This document shows, one piece after another, positions 1-9,060 of a stretch of DNA of 64,000 bases. The stretch is from NCBI RefSeq assembly GCF_035046485.1, contig NC_085138.1:291196256-291260255 (forward strand), in the 5' to 3' direction. The position numbers were made by a program, and so were the translations under genes. The DNA is from Aedes albopictus. Taxonomy: Eukaryota; Arthropoda; Insecta; Diptera; Culicidae. Position 1 is the first letter of the stretch. Each line of letters begins with the position of its first letter. The notes under the pieces were generated by a model. The model had not been told where the DNA came from. It did not search any database and worked only from the letters and a program-made list of their open reading frames with translations.

Positions 1-110
1 ATTTATTATGATTACTGATTAATGATTAAATAGCGAAAGCAGTGTGATTAATAATTAAATGACATTTTTTTGTAATTATGATTGATGATTTTTGATTAAT
101 CTTAATCTTA
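1..110 (-). repeat. AT-rich 3' tail of non-LTR element A
   Basis: On the minus strand this stretch follows the last recognisable coding part of element A and consists of loose GATTAA/ATTAATC-type repeats. Microsatellite-like 3' tails are usual for several non-LTR clades. It runs off the window edge, so the true 3' end and target duplication are not visible. Confidence 0.5.
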
Positions 111-1340
111 ATCGTGGTTGCGCCGTAGATGGTACGCAACACCTTCCGTTCGAAAACTCCAAGGACGCGTTGGTCCTCTGCACGTAGGGTCCATGTTTCA
201 TGCCCATAGAGGACGACCGGTCTAATCAGCGTTTAGTAGATAGTTAACTTCGTGTTACGGCGAACTTTATTCGATCGTAGAGTTCTGCGGAGTCCAAAGT
301 AAGCACGATTTCCTACCACAATGCGCCTCTGAATTTCTCTGCTGGTGTCGTTGTCGGCGGTCACCAGTGAGCCCAAGTAAACGAATTCTTCAACCGTCTT
401 GATTTCATACCCGTCGGCGTAAATTCGGGGTGGCGGGCGCGGTGATTCCTCCCTGGAGCCCTTTGCCATCATGTAATTTGTCTTCGACACATTAATGACT
501 AATCCGATTCACCTGGCTCCACTCTTTAGTCGGATGAAGTTTCAGCCATCGTCTCAAATTTACGAGCAATAATATCTATATCATCAGTGAAACCAAGCAG
601 CTGAATGGACTTCGTGAAAATCGTTCCACTCGTGTTTAACCCCGCTCTCCTTATTACACCCCCTAACGCAATGTTGAGCAGCAAGCACGAAAGACCATCA
701 CCTTGCCGTAACCCTCTGAGAGATTCGAAGGGACTCGAGAGTGTCCCTGATACTCGAACTACGCACATCACTCGATCCATCGTCGCCAGATCAATCGTAT
801 CAGTTTTTCCAAGAATCCGTATTCATGCATATTTAATCTGCCATAGCTGTTCTCGATCGATTGTATCATACGCCGATTTGAAATCGATGAACAAGTGATG
901 TGTGGGCACGTTGTATTCGCGACATTTCTGCAACATCTGGCGGATGGCAAACATCTGGTCCGTTGTTGCGCGTTCACCCATGAATCCAACCTGATATTGC
1001 CCCACGAACTCTCTTGCAATCGGTGATAGACGGCAGCATAAAATTTGAGAGAATATCTTGTAGGCAGCGCTCAGTATTGTGATCGCGCGGTAGTTCTTGC
1101 AATCCAACTTGTCGACCTTTTTGTAGATGGGACACACGATACCTTCCATCCATTCCTCCGGTAATACTTCCTCCTCCCAAATCTTGGTAATGTCCCAATG
1201 TAGTGCTCTCACCAGTGCTTCTCAACTGTATTTTAGAAGCTCGCCTGCTAGTTGATCTGCTCCAGAGTCTTTGTTGTTTTTCAACCGGCCAACCTCATCC
1301 TCAATCTCTTGGAGGGCAGGGACCGGAAGTCTTTCGTCCT
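110..1340 (-). pseudogene. Non-LTR retrotransposon A, reverse transcriptase and C-terminal part, broken
   Basis: Minus-strand translation gives, in order and in shifting frames, VGRLKNNKDSGADQLAGELL, then WMEGIVCPIYKK, NYRAITILS, FIDFKSAYDTIDREQLW, GLRQGDGLSCLLLN, the catalytic box GFTDDIDII near position 580 (F-x-D-D form), EEFVYLGSLVTADND, and RPVVLYGHETWTLRAEDQR close to 130-230. These are the fingers, palm and C-terminal blocks of a LINE reverse transcriptase. Several frameshifts and stops break the frame, so it is inactive. The 5' part (endonuclease) is missing: the RT starts abruptly at about 1340 next to the 3' end of element B. The clade is not assigned; the C-terminal YLGSLVT and ETWTLR blocks resemble those of RTE/Jockey/I-type elements common in mosquitoes. 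Confidence 0.85.
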
Positions 1341-2511
1341 GTGCACATACACCTGGATCTGTTAAAGGATATCAGTCTACCTCCTTTAACGTCCCTACTT
1401 GTGACCGTAGAAAGCAACCAAAAGAATCAGCGTCTTATAAAGAGCGAAATTCGTTTGCGTTCGCAAGTTACGGAGGCAATCCGTAATAGGCCCTATTTGC
1501 AGCTGCAATACGCCTTTTCACTTCACGGGAAACGTCATTGTCACATGTCACAAGTGTTCCAAAATAAACAAATTCATTAACAACTTCAAACACATTCCCA
1601 TCAATCACTACCTCGGTACTAACACCCCAAGGCCTGCCTCTGTCTCCTGCCCGCTATCATATATTTGGACTTGCACTCGCACTCGCACTTCGTCAAGCCT
1701 ATCCTCGCTGTATCTCTCCTCAGAGGTGCATAAGCTACCTCCACTGCCCTACGATCGATGAGATAAATATCGTCTCTAAATCCGAGGAGCATGTGCGATC
1801 ATGCGGTATTAGCGCCATTTCTCTGCACGCCAGACCTCCTTATCGCTCCTTCGAGTACAATGTTGAACAGCAACCTGCTTCAATCCATCCACGTTCACAA
1901 ACGAGGTAGACACTTCGTCTGCAATCCGAATATTTGATTTTGATCCATCCAGCTTTGCGAGTATCAGCCGAATTAGTTTTACCGAAAAAACATGTTCTGG
2001 CATTATCTGCCATTTCCCTTCACTGAATCGTTCGCTGCTCAAAAAATCAATTAATAGATGGTGTGATTCTGCAAGTTATATTCCCGAAATTTATCTTGGA
2101 TCATCCGCAGGTTAAACATTTGATTCGTCGTTGATCGGCTCTCACTCTAGTCTGAGCCCTTTCTTGTAAATTGGGAATATGAGGCCGTCCAACCAGCTGG
2201 TAAGCAATTCTTCATCCTCCCAAATCTTTGCAACAACCTGGTGAATTGATTGATGTAGCGGCTCGCTTCCGTGCGTAAGAGGTTCGACCGGGATCTCGTT
2301 CTTCTCAGCAGCCTTGCTGTTTTTCAGTTCCTTAGGGGCCTTCTGAACCTCATCCAGTGTCGGTGGTTCCACTGGTTGACCGTCATCCATTATGCTAATC
2401 ATGTTCCTGGGTGCTCATTCATTGCTACCATTCAACAAATCTTCAAAGTGCTCCTTCCACCTGGCAGCCACCATTGTTCCTGAAGAATACTTTCCTGCGC
2501 TCCAGCAATCA

Positions 2512-2568
2512 GTGTAGAATTAGCATTTAAGTTAAAATACACATAAATAAAAAAAAGAAAAAAAAAAA
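2512..2568 (+). mobile_element. Severely 5'-truncated retroelement tail
   Basis: A 57-bp insert ending in a poly(A)-rich run, containing GTTAAAATACACATAAAT. It is flanked by GCTCCAGCAATCA (2499-2511) and GCTTCAGCAATCA (2569-2581), a 13-bp target duplication with one mismatch. It interrupts the linker region of element B. A near-identical tail is found at 3491-3529. Confidence 0.7.
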
Positions 2569-2811
2569 GCTTCAGCAATCACACTCTTTTCGTGCTGTCG
2601 TTTTTTACGGCGGTGGATTCGTTTCTCTGCTGCTCTTGCCAACCGGCACCGCTTCCTGTTGAACCGGCGTGACCAGTGCTGAAAATTTCATTTCGTCATA
2701 TCTAAATTCAATCACCTACAGCTCATTTTAGAAGCTGAACCTGAGAATATGGTATATGAAAAACTTGTGCGGCCTGACGAGTTCTGCAAGAAAGTCACGG
2801 AAAAATCGCTA

Positions 2812-2936
2812 TTTTTTGAATATTTAGTGTAAATGTCACGGACTACCTTCGAAAAATGCAAATGATATTCACGGTGAATATCATTTGGCATTTTCCAAAG
2901 ATAGTCCGTGACATTCACCTTAAATATTCAAAAAAC
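2812..2936. repeat. Palindromic MITE-like hairpin inside element B
   Basis: Two arms of about 60 bp (TTTTTTGAATATTTAGTGT... and its imperfect complement ending ...TTAAATATTCAAAAAA) meet at GATATTCAC-G-GTGAATATC (2864-2882). It lies between the endonuclease and RT parts of element B and is foreign to both. Confidence 0.7.
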
Positions 2937-3490
2937 AACGGTTTTCAGCTTTGGATATGGAAACGCAACGTTCTGTCGTTTCTTGAACTCGTGACGCTTT
3001 GATAATCGGGCCCAGATTTCTGTAGCTACAAGATTATGATCCGAATCAATGTTCGGGCCTCTGTAGGACGTCCGAAAATTGTCGCCCGTCTATCAGCACG
3101 TGGTCTATCTGGGAACAAGTTTCACCAATCGAATTTCGGTACTGCTAATTACCATTGTTCTAGCGGCAGCGAATGTCACAAGGTGCAGACCATTATCGCT
3201 GGTAACGGAATTAAGGCTTACCGGCCCAATGACATGTCGAAAGAAACTTCCTCTGCCGATTTGCGCATTTGCATCTGCGATGACTATTTTGAAAACTTGT
3301 TTTGGGCACTCTCCGTAGGCCTTACCAAGGCTCTCACCCTTTATGTCATCTGGTTTATCGTTTGTTGGCGCATAGATGATGATCAGACTGTAGTTGAAGA
3401 ATTTACCCCTTATCCTCAATACATGATTTGATCACTTTATTGTATTACACCGTATAATTCGCTATATCTGCTTCACGATCACTATGAAGT

Positions 3491-3529
3491 ATTTAGCATA
3501 TGTTAAAATACACATAAATTAAAAAAAAA
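3491..3529 (+). mobile_element. Second severely truncated retroelement tail
   Basis: Only about 39 bp (TTAGCATATGTTAAAATACA, then CATAAATT and nine or ten A). It is bounded by a perfect 10-bp target duplication ACTATGAAGT at 3481-3490 and 3530-3539. It is the same 3' tail as the insert at 2512-2568. Confidence 0.75.
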
Positions 3530-3734
3530 ACTATGAAGTCAACTCCACGTTCTGCCTTATCGCCCCCGCTATAGTAGTTGTGGTACTCGAATGAAGTGTT
3601 GGAGATGAGATCCGCCGCTCGGAATTCACGTTCTCCGGTGTCGAGTTAGCGTATCTCCTGGATAGCTGCCACGTTAACGCTGACATTCTGCAGTTCACAT
3701 CGCGTTGAAGGGGCTGCCTCATTAGGTATAGCTA

Positions 3735-4057
3735 GTGACAATGGGAATTCGCGGCAAAATTTCTTAAATTTCGATCGCTGACTACTATTGTGGATTTTGT
3801 GGCAATTTCGCGGTCCCATATTTTGAACCGTTTTATTGAAGAAAACTCTAAATTTGCAAGTCATATGAATTATTTACTTGGTTTTTTGGGGCGTAATTAT
3901 AAATTCGCAGAAAAAATTAACAAATTTGATGAAAACTCTAAAATAAGCATTTATTTAAAATGCAATAAACTCGTGAACACCTTTGCAGTATTTCTCGAAT
4001 TTCGCGGCCGTAGCCCAATTTCGCGACTTCCGCGAAATCGCGAATTTCCATTGCCCC
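3735..4057. mobile_element. MITE with 12-bp direct flanks
   Basis: A 323-bp insert with imperfect terminal inverted repeats: left GTGACAATGGGAATTCGCGG, right complement GGGGCAATGGAAATTCGCG. It is flanked by the 12-bp direct repeat TAGGTATAGCTA at 3723-3734 and 4058-4069. Removing it rejoins the 5' part of element B. The reading frame that crosses it on the plus strand (3790-4278) has no family resemblance and is probably chance. Confidence 0.7.
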
Positions 4058-4399
4058 TAGGTATAGCTAACGCGATACAGTGTTTCATACTCAGTCGCTG
4101 GATACCAGAACAGATGCTGTTTGAGCCGCACCTCCTTGGTGAACAGACGCTCGGGTCGTACCTCCTCAATCTAGCTGAAGTCAGAAGGACAACAGTGCCC
4201 AAGCTGCACTACCAGCTAAGTACACAACTCTTAGCTGGCGGTTTTTGTCATCGCTTATCCCGTGGCAGCATGAGGTAACGTAGGGTTTATTATAGTACTA
4301 TGACCCCTAATAAAGCTACAGTGGTTGACATACTGATTTACGCCTATTGGCTGCAATGAATGTATGAATAGATGAAAACGTGAAGCTTAGAATTCCTTG

Positions 4400-4596
4400 T
4401 GAGCTTTTTAAATACGTGTGACAATTAAATGACGTCATGGTCATTCGGATTAATAAAATTAAAGCTGTCTGCAAATTTCTACCAAACTAATCATATCGCT
4501 TATCGTCTTGCTTGATAAGACTAATCTTTTCATAGCCAATATTTATAAGCTTTTGTATGTTCAACGATAGGTTTAGTTCAGCAGATTTCGGTAGCC
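4400..4596 (+). promoter_or_regulatory. Promoter region of the nuclease gene
   Basis: A TATAAG box at 4544-4549 lies about 30 bp before an initiator-like TTCAGC (about 4575), and the start codon follows at 4597. Upstream are CTTATC/TGATAAG motifs (about 4498-4518), which are GATA-factor sites in either orientation, and a palindromic TGACGTCA near 4429-4436 (CRE-type). GATA plus TATA is typical of mosquito gut and fat-body genes; use of these sites here is inference. Confidence 0.55.
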
Positions 4597-4939
4597 ATGA
4601 AAGCACTAATTTTCATATTTGCCTGTTTGGCTCTGATTTACTCAAGTAATGCAAAACACTGCATGGTTATTCTCCGTTCCGATATACCTGTCCGCGATCC
4701 AGTGTACCTCAAAATAGTGAACGGGCAGGCAGACCTTTGGGCACCGAACGGTCCAGCTCTTATTTGGAATTCAACAAACGAGATAACGGCGCTTCTATGT
4801 TCCGGAAGCAATAACGCGTTGACGCACACGGGATTGGCTACAAGCAGCAAGACCTGTGTAGACAGAACCACATTCAAAGTTGAGGGAATTCTCGCAACTT
4901 CACAAGAACTACAGTGTCGTAATCAAATCACCGGAGATA

Positions 4940-5988
4940 GGGGGGGTGGGGGTAAGACGGACATGTTTAGGAAACACTCTATTTTGACAGTGTAAACAAA
5001 GCGATAATTAAAATATTATCTCCATAATATATACTTCAACTAAGGTACTTTACAGTCTGCAAGCCGATTTTGCAATAAAATTTGATTTTCCATGACTTTT
5101 GAGATAATTAAAAAGTGATCTCCAAATGTATGTTTTTCAACAGTGTGGGTAAGACGGACCGGTAGGGTGGGTAAGATGGACACGTTTGGAAATTTAGCTA
5201 ACACGCCTCTAATTGTGTTGAATGATGATTGTGGCCGTTTGTATTCGGTAGATCAATCATAGTAGAATCTAAATTTGGCCTTAAATCTCTTAGCGAAACG
5301 TGTTTTTGCAAATTAAAATCTATTTTGTAAATTGGAAACCTCCATAGACTGATAAACGCCTAACAGTATGCAATGCTCTGGTAATTTTACAAAGTTCAAA
5401 CTGTTCCAACAACAAAAATTCTTATATAATGAATTTTTCAACCAAAAATCAATATGAAATGCTTTATACGGCTTCCACAATCATTTTTGTACTCCATAGA
5501 TTTCAATCTGTGAACAATGTGTGGGTTTTAATGTGTTTCTCATGGCACTATCAAAGTAACCTCAACACTGTCCGTCTTACCCACCCTCAAGGCGGACCGT
5601 CTTACCCCCACACAACGCAAAATATTCATTCCACCGCCGTTATTCATAATCCATGAAATTTACCTGAATTTCGTTGTGTATAGGACGGAACAGTTTAAAA
5701 CTACTGGGAAACGCAAAATAAAATGCAAAAACTTAGCAATTTAATGTTTAAAAGCTTATTTATTGCCGCCTCAAAATTAGATCCCAGCACAAAAGCGTGT
5801 AGCCTGGTAAATGATTGATTATTTTTTGCACTTTTGACATATGTATTCTCTCATGGAGTGGTACAATAATCATCAACTGATAAGAAGATAGAGTTAATCG
5901 TTAAAGAAAGTCAAATTTCAGCCCTTAAGTGACAGAACTAGTCAGTGGTCCGTCTTACCCACCCGGTCCGTCTTACCCCCACCCCCCC
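4940..5988. mobile_element. Non-autonomous TA-flanked DNA transposon inside the nuclease gene
   Basis: A 1049-bp element with perfect 21-bp terminal inverted repeats (seven G, T, five G, then TAAGACGG at the left; the exact complement at 5968-5988). It is flanked by TA at 4938-4939 and 5989-5990. The GTAAGACGG motif recurs internally at about 5147, 5165, 5570, 5590 and 5950 in both orientations, as subterminal repeats often do. No transposase is visible. TA duplication points to a Tc1/mariner-type mobiliser. Confidence 0.85.
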
Positions 5989-6409
5989 TACAATCAATAC
6001 GGCACAATCGTGTGGTGGTCGCGGTACATTGCTTTATTTGGGATTCAATTCACAAGTATATGGCTTCATTCCATACATTCATTCTTGCATGGATATGCAA
6101 CGTGCCTCTGTTCTGTGGACCAGGCATATTCTACCGGGTGCAGCCGTTGCCGGATCTATGATTGAGTCTTCTCGTCCCGCGTGGAAGGTTGCAGGAATGC
6201 CATCCCATGTTCGTCCGTCGACGTCTTACACGCAAGCTTCACAGTTGGAACGTTTAACTCATCTGCTAGGTTCGGCAGAGCAAGCTTCCAAATTCATATT
6301 TACGAATTCGTTTATGGCACGTGGACACATGTCACCAGATGCGGACGGAATCTACAGAAGTTGGCAATTTACAACGTACTTCTTCACAAATGCTGTACCT
6401 AAATGGCAG

Positions 6410-6475
6410 GTAAATTAAGCATAACAAAGTGCATAAAAGGAATAAATTGTTAAAACATTTTATTACCACCTAAAG
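6410..6475 (+). other. Intron of the nuclease gene
   Basis: It begins GTAAATTAAG and ends ACCACCTAAAG. Splicing joins exon codons ...CCT AAA TGG CAG to GTT GTC AAT AAT GGA AAT TGG in phase 0, restoring the conserved NxxNW..VE block of the nuclease fold. Confidence 0.8.
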
Positions 6476-6966
6476 GTTGTCAATAATGGAAATTGGGTTC
6501 GCGTGGAACGCGTAACACGTGATACAGCCACTGCACTGCACGAGGACTTGGTCATTATTCAGGGTACGGATGGAGTACTGACACTACCCCATGAAGATGG
6601 CAGAGAGATTCCAATTACGCTGGAAGACGGTGGCATTGAGGCACCCCGTTGGATCTGGAAAATTATCAAGTCACCAAAGTTGGATGCCGGAATTGCATTT
6701 GTCACATCTAACAACCCGTTCGAAACAGCCATCCATCCGACGCAGTTCATTTGCGTGGATGTGTGCGGTGAAACAGGCTGGGCACAGGATGAGTTTTCCA
6801 ATTTCGCACGTGGCTATACGTACTGCTGTGATCCGAATGAGCTCGTCGCTAACGTGCTGACTGCATCCCCTGAGGGGCGCGTCGGGAGAGTTCTGCTGAG
6901 GGCAATGGTGTGAATGTATTGAAGTTGAAATACGCATTAAAAATAATCAATTGGTTTCAACGCATA

Positions 6967-6972
6967 AATAAA
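6967..6972 (+). terminator. Poly(A) signal of the nuclease gene
   Basis: AATAAA 54 bp after the stop codon at 6911-6913, followed by an A-rich run; the spacing suits cleavage and polyadenylation. Confidence 0.55.
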
Positions 6973-7300
6973 AAAGGGCATGTATCTACTGATGGAGAAA
7001 GTAGAATGAACAGTATGTAATGCACAATAACATTCTGCCATAAATCATTATCCTAATACCTTGAAAATGCAAATCTTACCTTTTTTTTGTCTTTCTCGTA
7101 CACTAAGCGTACTTAACTGGACATATTTGGTTTCATTTTTTAAATTTCTCAACTATTTAAGATTTTTATTGAATATTTTCTAAATTGTCATGGAAAGCAT
7201 TCCCATTTTTTTTCTGAGATTTTCCAGAAAACTATTCGCTGAAGTTTCAGAATTTTCCAGGAGTCATCAAGAAATCGTCATATGCAATAAATACATACAT
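6973..7300. other. Intergenic, nothing recognised
   Basis: AT-rich sequence with no supported gene, tandem array or terminal inverted repeat; it ends in the ATACATACAT run that borders the next MITE. Confidence 0.5.
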
Positions 7301-7500
7301 ACGCGCCATCTTGTGACGTAGTTGGGGGGGAAAGCTCTTCAAAATTGAACAAAATGCAACTTTTTTCGACTAAATGCGCTAGTTTCCACGTGAATATGCC
7401 TAATTTGGATAAACTGCATCAATTTTGATAGTATTTCATTGATTTTGAGAGGCCTTGCCACCCCACCCCCACCCTCCCACTAAGTAACAAGTTGGCGCGT
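7301..7500. mobile_element. 200-bp MITE with ACGCGCC termini
   Basis: Terminal inverted repeats of about 30 bp: left ACGCGCCATCTTGTGACGTA with a G run, right complement ACGCGCCAACTTGTTACTTA with a G-rich run. The flanks ATACATACAT and ATGCATACAT match 9 of 10 and may be a target duplication, although they are also simple repeats. Confidence 0.65.
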
Positions 7501-7847
7501 ATGCATACATACATTTTCTCCTCAACATCAAATTTAAGATAAGACATAATCAACAATAATAATGCTTGGCTCGTGGCTGCCGCTCTTCATTCTCGGTCCC
7601 GCCCAACGCTCGCCAGATCACGCTCCTTCTAGTCCACCCATCGTGCTCTCTGCGTCCGGCCTTCTTGTGCCAGCTGGATCAGTTGCGAACACCATGCATG
7701 GTTGACTTTTATTTGCAGGGTTGTAATCCGGCTTTCTTGCAACAAAACTTGTTCATCGTATTCTTCCTGATTTGGCCACCTTCTGAATGCTGTATTCGCC
7801 GTAGAGTGCAACGAGCTTAGCACGCATATTTCGAATACTCTGAGTGT
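7501..7847. other. Unassigned sequence
   Basis: Open frames of 84 (+) and 64 (-) codons cross each other here but show no motif I recognise. No repeat structure was seen. Confidence 0.4.
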
Positions 7848-7974
7848 TGTGCTTTCAAAAAAAGCTACAAGCTACAATTGTCTGAAAGTTATTGAAATCT
7901 AGTTTTCAGGAAAAAATACGCTGAATGGGCCAAATTATGTTTTTGTGCAAAAAAAAAATGCAAATATATTAGGA

Positions 7975-8263
7975 GAAATTTCCGAAAAGTCGTGTGCGTC
8001 GGTCGAGGAAAGTTCGCGTTTCGTCGTGCGAATGTTTTCAGTGCGCCAAAATGGACTTTATGGTGGTGAGCTCCGTCGCCGTCGTAGGTACCAGCAGAAA
8101 TTTCCGAAGAGTCGTGTGCGTCGGTCGAGGAAAGTTCGCGTTTCGTTGTGTGAATATCTCAGTGTGCCAAAATGAAACTCCTGGTGGTGATACTCCGTCG
8201 CCGTCGTAGGAACCAACCTAAATGGATTTTCATCGTGTGAATGTTTTAGTGCGCCAAAGCGGC
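7975..8263 (+). repeat. 122-bp tandem units at the 5' end of the retroelement
   Basis: Units begin at 7975 and 8097 with GAAATTTCCGAA(A/G)AGTCG and run through GTGTGCGTCGGTCGAGGAAA to CGCCGTCGTAGG. A shortened third unit starts near 8226 (TTTCATCGTGTGAATG). Tandem 5'-UTR monomers can act as promoters in LINEs; that role is inference. Confidence 0.8.
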
Positions 8264-8654
8264 ATTCCTATAGGATTGCGTGTTTTGGTCATAAGATGCC
8301 ATGCAGTGTTAAAAGCTACTTATTGGTGAGTTCGTTCCATAATACAAATAACAATATTTGATTTATTTAATAAACCGCATATTTTTGTATTTACTGGGCA
8401 ATTATTGGAAGGTTCGTCACGTTTAGTGACGGCAATCATTCGCGATTCGCCTTCTGTCTCACATTTTGTCATTGTTATTTCTGCATTTACAAATTGATTG
8501 ATTTGTCACCTTCGGTGTCGACACGTGTGGTGATTTTGGCCAAAATGAAATATGTGTTATGAGTTAAATAGAAGTTACGTGGATCGCATCACTTACCAGG
8601 GTCCTGCATATGTAACTTGCTCCTGTACCCACTATCAAAAAGCCCCTTCACGGG

Positions 8655-9060
8655 TCAGTAAATATTGAGCAATCACCTTACGTGGGTGGTTGATTGTTTG
8701 CTTTCCGCGTGAAGCGAGCAATAGCGCATCAGATGGCATGTTTTGTCACGTCCTTTGTTATAAATCTTGAGTGTCCACCTGACAGGGGTGGCTGATTGTT
8801 TGGTTTCCGCGCGGAGTGAGCAATAGCGCTTAAGTTTGTATATGTTGTCGCGTCTTTAATTGTAGATATTATACGACCACCTGACGTGGGTGGTCGATTG
8901 TTTGCTTTCCGCGTGATGCGAACAATAGCACTTCCGTCTGCTTATTTTTTTGCTTCTTTTGTAGCAAATATTGAGCGACCACCTGACGAGGGTGGTTGGT
9001 TGTTTGCTTTCCGCGTGAAGCGAACAACATCACTGCAGTCTGCACGGCATGCTTCAACTT
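8655..9060 (+). repeat. Four 102-bp tandem units
   Basis: The block CACC..ACG.GGGTGGT.GATTGTTTG.TTTCCGCG.GA.GCGA.CAA..GC repeats with its CACCT at about 8678, 8780, 8882 and 8984, an exact period of 102 bp. The units lie wholly within the retroelement. Confidence 0.85.

Larger units (their letters stand above)
1400..4270 (-). pseudogene. Non-LTR retrotransposon B, endonuclease plus reverse transcriptase, broken
   Basis: A longer relative of element A, read from right to left. A 5' region (about 4060-4270) is followed by an AP-endonuclease domain: NVAAIQEIR near 3650, IIYAPTNDKPDD and VIADANAQIGRGSFF within 3105-3420, and a QIDHVLIDGR-like / SDHNLVATEI-like end near 2960-3100. A basic linker (RIHRRKKRQHEKSVIAEA, 2560-2650) leads to the RT domain: LKNSKAAEKNEIPVEPL and WLDGLIFPIYKKG (2142-2402), GLKQVAVQHC (about 1860), GFRDDIYLIDRRAVEVAYAP (about 1735-1790) and FVYFGTLVTCDNDVSREVKR (about 1540-1600). 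Frameshifts, stops and at least four later insertions make it a relic. The endonuclease-RT order is that of an autonomous LINE ORF2. Confidence 0.85.
4597..6913 (+). pseudogene. Secreted DNA/RNA non-specific endonuclease, first exon split by a DNA transposon
   Basis: The gene starts with a signal peptide (MKALIFIFACLALIYSSNA). Coding sequence runs 4597-4939, is interrupted by a 1.05-kb element, and resumes at 5991-6409 in the same frame if one TA copy is counted. A 66-bp intron (6410-6475, GTAAAT...AAAG) joins TGG-CAG to GTT-GTC, and exon 2 ends with TGA at 6913; the uninterrupted allele would encode about 399 residues. The nuclease domain shows MARGHMSPDADG (catalytic His codon 6326-6328; the Asp of the usual DRGH box is Ala here, Arg and His are kept), QFTTYFFTNAVPKW, and NNGNWVRVE across the exon junction, whose Asn matches the Mg-binding residue of the Endonuclease_NS family. 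As it stands, translation from 4597 stops at 4995 after 18 transposon-encoded residues. Secreted members include mosquito salivary and gut nucleases; the tissue is not shown by the sequence. Confidence 0.85.

Noticed and set aside
3790..4278. Open frame of 162 codons on the plus strand
   Set aside because: It crosses a MITE and its target duplication into LINE 5' sequence; no motif, no promoter, so chance.
8655..9060. CRISPR-like array of regular repeats
   Set aside because: Contiguous 102-bp tandem units without unique spacers, inside a eukaryotic retroelement.
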